64,000 nt of DNA from Platycnemis pennipes (taxonomy: Eukaryota > Arthropoda > Insecta > Odonata > Platycnemididae): NCBI GenBank assembly GCA_933228895.1, contig OW121855.1, forward strand, positions 69,898,698-69,962,697, written 5' to 3'. The translations under genes were made by a program, and so were the position numbers. The stretch's first letter is position 1. Every line of letters begins with the position of its first letter. Under the pieces are notes generated by a model that saw only the letters and a program-made list of their open reading frames with translations, did not search any database and had not been told where the DNA came from. Positions 1 to 10,247 of the stretch are shown in pieces.

Positions 1-384
1 CATTCCATCATTTTTATTTTTGTCTCAATTGGCTTTGATGCTACACTCTGAATCTTTTCAAGAGGTCTGGCAAGAAACTTGAGTATGACATGGTATCAAA
101 TTTGCGGACATTTGGAAATGGGAAGGAGAAAGTTGTAGGAGGGTTCAGATATCCTGATTCGAAAAGAAAAAGGGAAAAGGAAAGGGGGGTGAAGGGAGGA
201 GATAGGGGAGTAATGGGCTGTGGGATAGTTAACCTATGAGGAGTGCAGATATATCTGCCAACTTGATTCATTCCCGTGGTGGAGATGCCACCTCCAATTC
301 TGCATTTAACCTACATTGTGTGCTCTACCATGGGAGTGGAGAGGAAAAATGTATTCATTGCTAAATTACTTTTATAATTAATAG

Positions 385-1925
385 TAATAAACTGTCTTTA
401 TTTGAGGCAAGATTGAGACTATATAGTCCCTTCTTCCACCTAACTCCTGGTGAGTTAAGGGGGTGAAAAGTTGACTGTGATATATTTGAAAAACAAATTG
501 AAGCTATATTATTTCAAATTAGATAAAATTCTAAAGATTCCAATAAATTTCATTTGCCATACATCAAACTGTGTTCAAAACAGTAATACGTAAACGTAGA
601 TGAATGAGACATCTACTGTAAATGTATGGAAAGGAAAGACTCGTCACTACAGTGAAACCTGAAAATGATTGAGAGACACGTCCACATGAGTGCTAAATCT
701 TTTTCCTAGGGAACCTTGAGTGCATCTTTTGCTCCCTTTCTAATCCAATATTTGTGCACCTCATGTAACCGCAACTCTAATTCATTTGGAAAAAGAAAAA
801 GGCTGAGCACTCAACTCTTTATGCAAAAACAAATGGTGATCCAGCTAGATATGCAGCTACAGTCATGCAACTAGATACTAACAATCTAGTTGCATGAGAC
901 CCTTTAGTTGCTTGCTTGCATGTTAGTAGTGCATGCTTGGTGACCTTCACCCCCTGCCACACACCCTAGCGGTGGCTTGCAGGGTATCGTGTAGATGTAG
1001 ATGAAGAAAGAGTTCTGAGAATGCAATTATTTGGCAATAGTACATATGCACTTGGGAGAAGTTATGGAAACTAGCATAAATTTATGTAGTTTGTGGAAAT
1101 TTCATGAGAATGATATTATCAAACTTGACAGCTGTGGTTAGTCTCAAGACTGATCTCCATTGGCATTGGGAAATGGTCTGCATGTCTTTCATAAGCAGAA
1201 ATTAATGGTTATTGTGAAAGTTTTATACTCATTAAAATAACTACACCAGAGGAGGAGGCTACATTCCACTCTTAGTGATGCATGCTTCTTAACTTGAATA
1301 GATGTATTAAATGTTTCTTCATGGAGAAAAAGAATACTTAATCTGAGAAAAGTGTGTTGATTTTCATTCATAGCAAATTCAGCCTTTGGCTCGTGACATC
1401 ACTGGATTTTCCATGGATCCATCTTTTTCCCTCTCTTCAATGGTATGTACTATTGTTGATGATGGCAACAATACAAAAGCACTACATATTAACTTTTCCT
1501 TGAAAAATATTAAATATTGAAGAACTTTTTAACTGTGTAATTTGAAGTAATTAAATGGCCTCATCCTGACTTTATGCTTGTGACTATTATTGTGAGTGAT
1601 TTCCTAAACAATATACATGCTTTCATTAAAGTAATATTTAATATATTTTATTCACCGGATACCATTTTATAAAGTACAGGAAATGCCAGTAAAGTTAAAT
1701 CAAAAATATGTGGTAAAATGTGAGGATATCTATAAAATATTTATATGAAAAATAATAAAATTTATCTAGTTGGAAAATTTTAAATCTTGCTTTGAAAGTT
1801 AAATATGCTTAAACAATTTCTCAACTCAGGTGGTGTGTTATAAAGGTTAACCGTAAGGTGTTACACTTAACGGTATATTTCATGTTTTGTTTTTTAGAAT
1901 TAATGTATTGTCTCTTATTAAATAT
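385..1925. repeat. Left arm of inverted duplication, outermost block
   Basis: This block matches the reverse complement of 54205-55612 over nearly its whole length, with small indels. Anchors are the stretch around 388-440 against 55550-55605, the stretch around 600-830 against 55190-55420, and the stretch around 1010-1190 against 54960-55180. No reading frame of note lies inside and I recognise no gene. The pairing is seen directly. The interpretation as one arm of a large inverted duplication rests on further mirrored blocks elsewhere. An insertion at about 847-1004 is absent from the other arm. Confidence 0.8.
847..1004. repeat. Short left-arm-only insertion with perfect hairpin
   Basis: About 160 bases are present here and missing from the matching place in the right arm (near 55178). 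They contain a 12-base perfect inverted repeat, catgcaactaga and tctagttgcatg, at about 863-897. The insert ends in a simple gtagatgtagatg tail. A simple-repeat tail and small size suggest a SINE-like or MITE-like element, but I see no tRNA promoter boxes and no clear target duplication. Confidence 0.4.
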
Positions 1926-2317
1926 TTAGGGGCATATTATGTATCTCATAACTCCGGAGCTACAGAGTTTTAAGAGTTATGATGGCTGCCATAACTCCAT
2001 TGGTGATTGCAGAACTCAAAATACCTCTGATTGGAGTTACGAATTGAAGTTATCTTGGAGCTGGGTTAATGCTGAACAAGGGCCCATCCATATGACAACT
2101 CCAGATGGAGTTACATGCACTTTCCACCATATTCATATTTTGATCCGCTGCGATCCTGTGCAACAAAAAGGCAATGCAATGAAAGGAACCATGGAACTCC
2201 ATCAAATATGAAAGGTATGTATTTGGGGTACAGACAAAAAAATTGGTATAAAAATTTTCATTATGAACAGTTAAATCACTCTAAACTGATAGCTTGTAAA
2301 TTTACTGCATCACATAC
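1926..2317. other. Left-arm-only DNA, unrecognised
   Basis: The inverted-arm match stops near 1925 and this stretch has no partner in the right arm. It contains short internal inverted repeats built on ataactcc and gagttat (for example 1949-2006). That would fit a small non-autonomous DNA element, but I cannot define its ends. Short open frames here look like chance. Confidence 0.3.
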
Positions 2318-3565
2318 AGTTGAGCACTCTTAATCCAGGAATCCCTAATCTGGGAACACCCATAATCCAGTAATTTTTCTACGACCAACTACCCGGTACT
2401 TAATGGAAAATGCCGAAACATTTTTAACGAAAACATTAAAACATTGCTTCATAACCCACTGAGATATTATCCCATTCTTAACGTTAATTTTCCCATTTCA
2501 AGAATCAGAATAATGTAAATACATATATCAATTTCTGGTACTTAGTGTGCACTGGAATTATTCTGCAACTTGAAGTAAACATATAAATTTGAAGACATTG
2601 CCGAGACGGACTACAACTAATTTACAGATCGGCCACTTTCAATGGCGCACGCTTTTTTGATTGACCACTAGAAGTAATTTGATAAAATTATTTTTTATCT
2701 GCTTATGTTTCTCCCAAATCATGTCTCATCTATACAGTTGAGGCAACAGCAGAGGAGTGAGGTAACAGTACGAAATGTTAACAATCGTAGAAAAAGTGCA
2801 AGCTGTGCAAATGCTTGATGCCGTTGCATCAGTTAAGCTTTTGTCTAAAACATACTGCGTGGGATCTTCAAAAACATACCTAACACATTAAGAAGCTGAA
2901 AGAGAAAATTCTCAAAATTCTACTGTTAAAGTGACGTGAAGAAATGGATGACAGAGAGAAAAACTATGAAAGAAGATTTAGTTCGTGTGGTTAGGATTGC
3001 ATCGAAGTGAAGGGCTTAGTTAGTATTTCTGGCCAAATGCTAATGGAGCAGGATAAACTATTTCAAAATAGACGTGATCAATCTAAAAGACGTGATGTGG
3101 AAAATTTCGTGTGCATGCAATAGCATTTCACAGTCAGTTCTAAAACACGCGTGGCTTAAATTGTGGATTGCTTTAAGGTTTGATGTGGACAAAATAAGTG
3201 GGGATTTTAAAAAAATTGCATGTTTCTGAGGATAAAAATATGATGATAGAGTTTTCAAACAGCATCCATAACCCTAAATTACAAGAAATGGAATTGGTAA
3301 ATTTAAATGAAAGGATAGTTAGCGGCCACGATACTCTCACCACACAACATTTTACAAATGATGAAATCATTGAAATGGTATTAAATAACAATAAATCCGA
3401 GTGGGGTTGAAGATGATGAGCCTGAACTTGTTGAAGGAAGGCCACTATTGATGATGGTCTTTAAAGATTCATCCAGTCCGGTAGACGACTCACACGCGTT
3501 GGCATCGCGCTGAATCAGCTGATGACAAATCAAGCGCGGTAGGAAATATCTTACGCAAAGCACAG
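2318..3565 (+). pseudogene. pogo/Tigger-like DNA transposon relic
   Basis: A broken frame beginning near 2776 reads as a CENP-B/pogo-type helix-turn-helix segment, with LTIVEKVQAVQML followed by SVKLLSKTYCVGSSKTYL. This resembles the N-terminal DNA-binding domain of Tigger transposases. It has stop codons from about 2888 onward. The 70-residue frame at 3198-3410 ends with HFTNDEIIEMVLNN, like the LTxDEI segment near the C-terminus of Tigger proteins. The catalytic core between them is missing, because only about 300 bases separate the two parts. The CAGTTGAGCAC sequence at 2318 may be the left terminus. No right terminus was found. The family assignment is from remembered motif patterns and is moderately sure. 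Confidence 0.5.
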
Positions 3566-3780
3566 CTTAAGAAATATTAAATTTTATGTATCTACCCCTT
3601 TCCACTAATAAAGTGGAATAATAAAACTAATAAAAAATTCCACTATAATAAAATATTAAATTTTATATATCTACCCCTTTCCACTAATAATATGAAACTT
3701 TTACATGTGCAGCAATAAGCACAACTCTTAGATTCCGTTATTTTCACTCACTGTATCACTGTGTATTTCCACTCACTCAC
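3566..3780. repeat. Short direct repeat next to LTR
   Basis: A sequence of about 39 bases occurs twice, at 3572-3610 and 3651-3690, differing at one or two positions. The rest is AT-rich with CACT-rich runs up to 3780, where LTR homology begins. No coding signal. Confidence 0.55.
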
Positions 3781-4397
3781 TTATCTCAACTCTCCTTATC
3801 TCACACACACACTTACAATACATGCACATAAAATACAGGCAACAAGATTTTCAATTGATTAAAGAATACCACTCATATTACTCATGCACTCAATTGATAC
3901 ATTTAATTCCTTTGAAATCAAGAATTGGGCCCAATTTACATATTTGATACAAAACACATTTATATTAACCAATTAGCAATTTCACAACAATCTTATGAAA
4001 TGGGCGTAAGCACTTTGAATGAAATGTTAATTGTTCCGATCCCTTTTGCACTTATCGTGATTGGTGGGTCTGGACCTCCCTCTATGAGATCGGGCCGGAG
4101 TGCCGTGTCAAACTCCCGCCGACACCTTCCTCGTGATACTGCGCCTGCACCTCTCCGTCGATCACCTTTCCTCGCCTCTGCTCCTTAATCTTCCCAATGT
4201 GTCCTACTCTCGAGCGTCCCATCTTATTAGTCCCGATCTTATATGCTGACGCATCCTTCTTTCTCGTGGATTCTCGGGCCTACCTCTCTCCGATGCATTT
4301 GTCTCGCTCGCGTGCTTGCTCTTAACTCCCTTGTTTATTTACAGCATTGTTAATCCGCCGACGCGAGCTCACATGGGAGCCTAATTGTTACGTTACA
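3781..4397 (-). mobile_element. Ty3/gypsy 3' LTR, slightly truncated
   Basis: These 617 bases match 12207-12823 in the same orientation with only scattered differences. On the minus strand the repeat starts TGTAACGTAAC, and just before it lies a purine-rich stretch (plus-strand 4398-4412) that could be the polypurine tract. That fits a 3' LTR of the minus-strand gypsy element whose pol lies at 7296-9787. Compared with the solo copy at 12169-12823 it lacks the last 38 or so bases of the LTR, so its outer edge is damaged. No matching target duplication was found on its left side. Confidence 0.7.
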
Positions 4398-4934
4398 TTA
4401 GCCCCACTACAAGAAATATCGTAGAGAATCAAGAAATTTCTTGTACAGCCTTCAAATTAACCTGGGTACTGGCCCCAACGCCTTCAAAATGACGTGTTGC
4501 CCATCCTTTTGACCCGATAACCTGTTCCACTCGTCACCTGTGTGCCTTTTCACTACCATATTTATAACATTTTTTACAGTATAAATTCTATTAACTATAT
4601 TCCATACACTACAATTTTTCTTATATCTTAAATTTGTGTTACATATAGATTAATTCATCATGAAACATTAACTGGGCAACACACATATGATTCCTTCTTC
4701 CGCCGCCTCTTTTATTATATGTCCTTGCGGCCACTTTACATAAATACATACACCCACACATAAATACCTTCCTTTCATCACTGTTTACAAAATAATCTTA
4801 AAACTAGTACATTGATGCAGAACCATGTCATCCAAGTTATTACCTTTCTAGTCTTTCAACATACAATGTAACTAAATAAGCGCGCCATGCCCCTCTTAAC
4901 GGTAATTTTCTTCGTGGACTATAATTAGACTACC
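4398..4934 (-). other. 3' non-coding part of the gypsy element
   Basis: This lies between the putative 3' LTR and the inserted inverted-repeat transposon. There is no long frame and no envelope-like signature. The stretch has no partner in the right arm, which agrees with its belonging to the inserted element. Confidence 0.4.
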
Positions 4935-4936
4935 TA

Positions 4937-5527
4937 CTGTCCGTTGCAAAATTCCGTCACCCGAGTTTGAAGACTAATATCTAGAGAACGGCTCAATGGA
5001 TTTTAAAATAAAATACATCATATTAAAGCGTGTTTATTTTTGCGTTTCGTGATGGTGGACACATTTTTTCACCAATTATATTAATTTCAGCATGTGCTTA
5101 GAAACGGAATTTTAGCGCATTTTTCCGGGTAACGGACGGTTGGATCGCATTTACGGCTTCGTAGTAACAACACGGATCGAGCTATTAAAATTTCCTTTTC
5201 ACAGATTGTAGCAAAGATCCTTCTTAGTAGTCACTATAAGTTTCATATTATTTAGTCCATTAGTATTTTAGTTGTTGTTGAAAAAGTAAGACTACGTTAT
5301 TTTCCGTTCCGCGCATCCCTGAAGATCGCCGTTTGGACCCTCTTCTTGCTCTCGAACTCATCGCCACTAATCCACTAATAAAACCTTAAAGGAATTCGTG
5401 GGTTAATCAGTATTGATTAACATTTATTTTGGAAAAAGAGCGCGCTGAGCAGCCAGGAATATGGCCCGGAAGAGAAAGTGAGAGGCGCGCGGTGTTGCCC
5501 AGTCAGAGGTTTGTCCGTAAGGCGCGC
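4937..5527 (+). repeat. Left 591-bp terminal inverted repeat
   Basis: It begins CTGTCCGTTGCAAAATTCC and ends in GTAAGGCGCGC. It pairs with 6381-6971 with very few differences that I could see. High arm identity implies either recent insertion or gene conversion between arms. Confidence 0.85.
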
Positions 5528-5692
5528 TAGGATTCGCCCACTGGGGAATTTGCCCACTGCCCATTTTCCAGCAAGGGAAAACCAGTTGCCCTGTTACTTT
5601 GTATGAGTCATTAGAACTTGATAAATAGTTGCAGAAAGGGTCATTTTCAAGAATGGTCATCAGTGTCATTTTAGAACTGTGGAAACCAACCG

Positions 5693-6233
5693 ATGCCTCC
5701 TCAAGCCAAATTTTCGGTGATGGAGTTGAGGATGATTTTAAGCGCCATTTGTTTCTTTCGTCTAGAAGCCGAGAAATCTGATGACAAACTATATCCCAAA
5801 TATCGCTATGTCTCTGAGTGCCTTGGCATAACCCTTGACACTGTGGTGAAAATAGCATCAAGAAATCGGGAAAATATCCCCGACGATGCAACGGAAAGCA
5901 CACCGACGCCGAAGAGGCGGCAACTTCATCGAAGAGGCCGCAAGAAGACAGGTTGATCACTTCACCATTAGTAATTCGAAGGACTATATACGATTTTTTC
6001 CTGAGAAACTATTTCCAACTGTGGAGAAGGTGCATTTGAATTTGCAAGAGCCCCTGGACGACTTCCCAGAAATGTCTTTTGCGACTTTAAGGAGGATGAT
6101 TTTAAGCATGGGCATCCGATTCAGGAAACTAAGCCGAAAGCCCGTGTTCATGGAATCCGTGAGTATTGCCGGAGTGCGGCACGAGTTCTTAAGAAAAATT
6201 CGCCAACTTCGGAGAAAAAGGATTTTTAATTGA
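5693..6233 (+). pseudogene. Truncated, frameshifted IS630/Tc1-like transposase
   Basis: The first frame (5693-5956, 87 codons) has an N-terminal helical segment and LGITLDTVVKIASRNRENI, like a helix-turn-helix, then a basic stretch ending RRGRKKTG. The second frame (5886-6233, 115 codons) continues with VDHFTISN, FPTVEKVHLNL, FATLRRMILSMGIRFRKL and FLRKIRQLRRKR. This order resembles the two-part DNA-binding region of arthropod IS630-like transposases. A shift between the two frames is needed to join them, and the protein stops where the catalytic DDE domain should begin. So this copy could not cut DNA by itself. The family assignment is from pattern memory and is moderately sure. Confidence 0.6.
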
Positions 6234-6380
6234 TGGGAAATGGTGAAAAAATGCCTTTGGTTTTATTTTGGTGAGTACAGCAATTTTATTCGTCTAATAC
6301 AGTTTGTTACTATAGTTACATCTACATCTACATGTATACATGTGATGTAGTTATCCCCCTCTTGCAGTGCACCATTCCTC

Positions 6381-6971
6381 GCGCGCCTTACGGACAAACC
6401 TCTGACTGGGCAACACCGCGCGCCTCTCACTTTCTCTTCCGGGCCATATTCCTGGCTGCTCAGCGCGCTCTTTTTCCAAAATAAATGTTAATCAATACTG
6501 ATTAACCAACGAATTCCTTTAAGGTTTTATTAGTGGATTAGTGGCGATGAGTTCGAGAGCAAGAAGAGGGTCCAAACGGCGATCTTCAGGGATGCGCGGA
6601 ACGGAAAATAACGTAGTCTTACTTTTTCAACAACAACTAAAATACTAATGGACTAAATAATATGAAACTTATAGTGACTACTAAGAAGGATCTTTGCTAC
6701 AATCTGTGAAAAGGAAATTTTAATAGCTCGATCCGTGTTGTTACTACGAAGCCGTAAATGCGATCCAACCGTCCGTTACCCGGAAAAATGCGCTAAAATT
6801 CCGTTTCTAAGCACATGCTGAAATTAATATAATTGGTGAAAAAATGTGTCCACCATCACGAAACGCAAAAATAAACACGCTTTAATATGATGTATTTTAT
6901 TTTAAAATCCATTGAGCCGTTCTCTAGATATTAGTCTTCAAACTCGGGTGACGGAATTTTGCAACGGACAG
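6381..6971 (-). repeat. Right 591-bp terminal inverted repeat
   Basis: Reverse complement of 4937-5527, ending GCAACGGACAG followed by TA. The apparent 178-residue minus-strand frame at 5424-5960 reads partly through the left TIR and is not considered a gene. Confidence 0.85.
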
Positions 6972-6973
6972 TA

Positions 6974-7295
6974 GTCATTGTCGGTCAGTTGTGTGCATCA
7001 GCGTGTTTGTGTTCTGAGTGATGTGTGTGTGGTCAAGTGCCTATTGCGCTTCCTCTTCCCGATACCTTCGCATATTTGAAGCATGGAAAGTCCCTCATTC
7101 TGTGTCATCATGAGGATGGGATACTACGTACGTTGCCGCCCCTCTAGACTGTTTTATAAGGTAAGGACCTTCAAACACCGGCGAAAACCCTTGATATATC
7201 TTCTTCGCCTTATCTGATATCGGACAGGTGCGTATCAGTACCCTATCTCCCACCTCAAAATCATTTAATTCCGCCTTCCGTTTCCTTTCATTTCG
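6974..7295 (-). other. Gypsy sequence downstream of integrase
   Basis: On the minus strand this follows the integrase C-terminal region and continues into 4934-4398 once the TA-flanked transposon is ignored. No frame of note. Confidence 0.4.
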
Positions 7296-8087
7296 TTATC
7301 TTCGTTGCTTCCCTTTCTTTATTATATTTGCTTTAATTTTCTCCATCGTCCTCGTTACTTCCTTTTCTTCCCAAGTACCTTCATCCCCTAACCACCTATC
7401 CCATATTCGCTCCAGTCTTCTCCCGAGTTGCGCTTCCGTCGGCGTGACTTCTGTGGTCGTGTTATGACTATCATTCATACATGCTTCGGCGACCAGTAAC
7501 CTCTTCACCCATGTCGCATGTGCCTTGTGGCAGAAAATGCACAGCAGTGTCTTCATGGTTCGATGATAACGCTCCACTTGATTTGCTTGTGGATGCCTTA
7601 TGCTACACAGGATCGCCTTGATATTGTTTTTCTCTAACTCCCTTTTCCATACGGGGCTTGTAAACTGTGTTCCTCGATCACTCAAAATTCATCTGTATGT
7701 CCTGTATATTGGTAGGTGCTGTCCGAAAATTATCTTCATGATCCCCTTTGTCGTCGCTTTGCGGAGTGGGTACAATTTTAGGTATTTTGTGAACCCATCA
7801 ATTGCCGTTAGTACGTATTGGTAACCGTACTGGCCCTTCGGCAATGGCCCGACGATATCGACACACAGCAAATCATTTTTTCCTTCTGGCACTATGGTTT
7901 GCAGTTCGGTGCAAATGGTGTTGTTTGGTATTTTGTGTAATTGGCATGTTTCACATGTCGATATTAGCTTTCTTATCTCACGGTGGAACTTGGGGTGAGT
8001 GAACTGTTCTGATAACATCCGGTGCAATTTTGCTGCGCCCAAATGTCCGAACATTCCATGTGTTTCCTTCACCAACTGCCCCAACAT
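7296..8087 (-). pseudogene. Gypsy integrase (two frames split by a stop)
   Basis: The upstream part (8087-7689, 132 codons) carries an H2C2 zinc-binding region: HGMFGHLG gives the two histidines and CETCQLHK the two cysteines. The start of the catalytic core follows, with DIVGPLPKGQYGYQYVLTAID holding the first aspartate. The downstream part (7685-7296, 129 codons) has SDRGTQFTS with the second aspartate and HPQANQVERYHR with the glutamate, about 35 residues apart as in retroviral-type integrases. A stop codon separates the two parts at about 7689, so the full enzyme is not made. All three catalytic residues survive. Integrase would insert the retrotransposon cDNA into chromosomes. Confidence 0.85.
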
Positions 8088-8088
8088 A

Positions 8089-8460
8089 TCACTTGGAATA
8101 CAAAACTAAAAAGCGTAACCCTTCCTCCAAGTCCCGAGAGGGCGTCTCTGCAATAATTATCGCGATTATGGGCTCTCCATCCGGAACATCCTCCTTCTCT
8201 GGCAGTCCGTAGGGGTACCTGCTGAGTGTGTCCGCCACGACATTTTCTTTCCCTCTACAGTACTGGACCTCTATGTCGTACTCTTGGATGCTCAGGATCC
8301 ATCGCACTAACGTGTTGTTCAGTAATTTACATTGAAATATGAACGATAATGATTTGTGGTCACGTATTATGATCGTCTTCGCGCCTAATATAAAGCTACG
8401 ATATTTATTTAATGTGTGCATAATTGCCATTAACTCCTTCATTGTCACGCTATAGGCCAA
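8089..8460 (-). pseudogene. Gypsy RNase H / connection fragment
   Basis: The 123-codon frame contains AYSVTMKELMAIMHTLNKYR, then IRDHKSLSFI and IEVQYCRGKENVVADTLSRYP. These are the RNase H end and the tether region of Ty3/gypsy pol. The IRDHKSL segment matches the usual TDHKSL motif, with R in place of T. It ends just before the integrase frame. The stretch between 8461 and 8685 has lost its open frame. Confidence 0.8.
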
Positions 8461-8685
8461 TTCAGCACCTCGTAATCATCGGCTAGCGAATTAGACAACC
8501 CTTTCTTCCCCTTCTTCATCCTTCTGATATAACCTGCTCGCAATGGCATATCCACTTGGCGTCAGTTTGGATGTAATACGGCTTCGCGGGGTCCGGATGA
8601 TGCAGCATCACTGATTTACACATCTCCTCCTTGACTTTTTCGAAAGCTTGTGATGGATGTTCTTCCATTCCCATTTCTGGTCTTT

Positions 8686-9787
8686 TCATGTTAAATCATT
8701 TAATCCGGCTGTCATCTCCGCGTGTCTTGGGTTGAACTTAGCGTAATAATTCACTAAGCCGAGAAACGACTTCAACTGCTTACGACTTTTTGGTTGTGGG
8801 AACTCCCTGATAGGTGCAAACTTCTCTTCTACGATATAAATTCCTTTCTTGGTGATTTGGTGTCCCAGGAATTCAATTTGCTCCCTACAAAACATAGATT
8901 TCCGGAAGTTCATTGTAATTCCAGCCTCTTGCAATTTGCTCATCATTGACAAATGTTTCACGTGTTCCTTGACATTTTTGATACTATCAGCAAATTGTCT
9001 ACGAAATTTAAGCAATAATCGCTGACCTCTTCCCCTAATGCATGTTCAAGTGCTCTTACTAACGCACTGCTGCTTATGCAGCATCCAAATGGTACTCTTG
9101 TAAATTGATAAATCTTCACTTCGAATGAAAACGCGCAATATTTCCGTGAATCCGGGTGAAATTCAATTTGATAGAAGCTTTGTGTTAAATCAAGTGATGT
9201 GAACTAGCGTTCATACAATCTTGGAATAGTTCTTGCGTGGTCCACGTTGTTGCGTAATCTCGTTTGATGATCTTATTCACTGCCCGGGCATCGATACATA
9301 ATCTAATTGATTTATCCTACTTCACAATGCATACTATAGGTGAAACGAATCGTGATGTGCTGCGTTCAATTATTCCTCGGGTTGACAGCTCCTTTATTGC
9401 TTCTCTCGCTTGCTGGCGGAAATTTAACGGTACGGGACACCCCTTATTGAAGAATTCTGCGTCTCTTTTACTATTTATTACATATCGATATCCCTTAATC
9501 CTTCCGGGACTATCACTGAATATATTTCTATATCGGGTTATCACGTCAACTAATTCCTTCTTCTCCGGCTCAGCTAGCTCTTTTATTCTCTCCACGCTGT
9601 CATTTATCTCCCGTACAGAAGCTTGCTCCATCGCGTTCTCTATCCATTCTTCCTTCCTCTCCTTCATGAGATGCATTGTTATGCATTGTGAACCCACTTC
9701 AGATTCCTTAAAGTCGCAGGATGCCCATTCTTCACCAAATTTTAAACTTAGTTCTCGTTTCGCATAATCTATTTTGGCGGCCAACAT
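8686..9787 (-). pseudogene. Gypsy reverse transcriptase, core destroyed by stops
   Basis: The N-terminal part (9787-9317, 156 codons) has the gypsy lead-in ITRYRNIFSDSPGRI and AREAIKELSTRGIIERSTS, followed by FVSPIVCIVK. The C-terminal part (9015-8686, 109 codons) has GITMNFRKSMFCREQIEFLGHQIT and SFLGLVNYYAKF, the thumb region. The palm segment between them (about 9316-9016) is recognisable by the remnant LCIDARAVNK but holds several stops. The YxDD motif is not readable as intact. The enzyme would copy the element RNA into DNA. This copy cannot. Confidence 0.8.
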
Positions 9788-10155
9788 GCTAAAACATCCG
9801 TCCCTAATATTAGTGGTTTAATTAATCCCGGAATCACGATGCAATTTATCTCTACCTTTATATTCCCTATGGTAAGGGTAGGAAATATTTGCGTTGTTAT
9901 TCGTCCACTCCTTCTACCTATTGCTCCCACCACTTGGATTCTCCGTACCGGTAATTCTGCTACATTTTTTAAATGTTGGGCGTTCTCCTTGTACCACGCC
10001 TCGCTTACACACGTTAATTCTGACCTTGAATCTATGAGCGCTTTCGTTTGAATTCCCTCTATCTTTATTATGATCTCTGGACATTTGTTTACATTCGAAT
10101 CTTCCACCTCTTCCTCTTCCAATATTGATCTCGGCGTTTGGAAAATACTTCTCAC
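9769..10155 (-). pseudogene. Gypsy aspartic protease, active site altered
   Basis: The 128-codon frame has the pepsin-like retroelement protease layout: ALIDSRSELTCVSEAWY for the active-site loop and LILGTDVLA for the conserved ILG motif. The active-site triplet, normally D-S/T-G, reads D-S-R here, so the enzyme is probably dead. The frame overlaps the start of the reverse transcriptase frame by 19 bases. Confidence 0.75.
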
Positions 10156-10247
10156 TTCTTCCGTTCGTCTCCTCCTCTCCCATCTTCTGGGTTTTGTCCC
10201 TCTTTCTTCGGACTTGGATGTGCTGGGACTTTTATCACATCTTGACC

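Larger units (their letters stand above)
4937..6971 (+). mobile_element. Tc1/IS630-like transposon with 591-bp TIRs
   Basis: The left arm 4937-5527 and the right arm 6381-6971 are near-perfect reverse complements, both 591 bases. The termini are CTGTCCGTTGC and GCAACGGACAG. A TA dinucleotide flanks each side (4935-4936 and 6972-6973), the target duplication typical of the Tc1/mariner/IS630 superfamily. The 853-bp middle encodes two overlapping frames that look like only the DNA-binding half of a transposase. The element is therefore a deletion derivative. It sits inside the gypsy element, so it is the younger insertion. TIRs this long are unusual for Tc1/mariner elements. Confidence 0.8.

Noticed and set aside
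5424..5960. 178-codon minus-strand frame
   Set aside because: It runs antisense to the transposase and through a terminal inverted repeat. No family resemblance.
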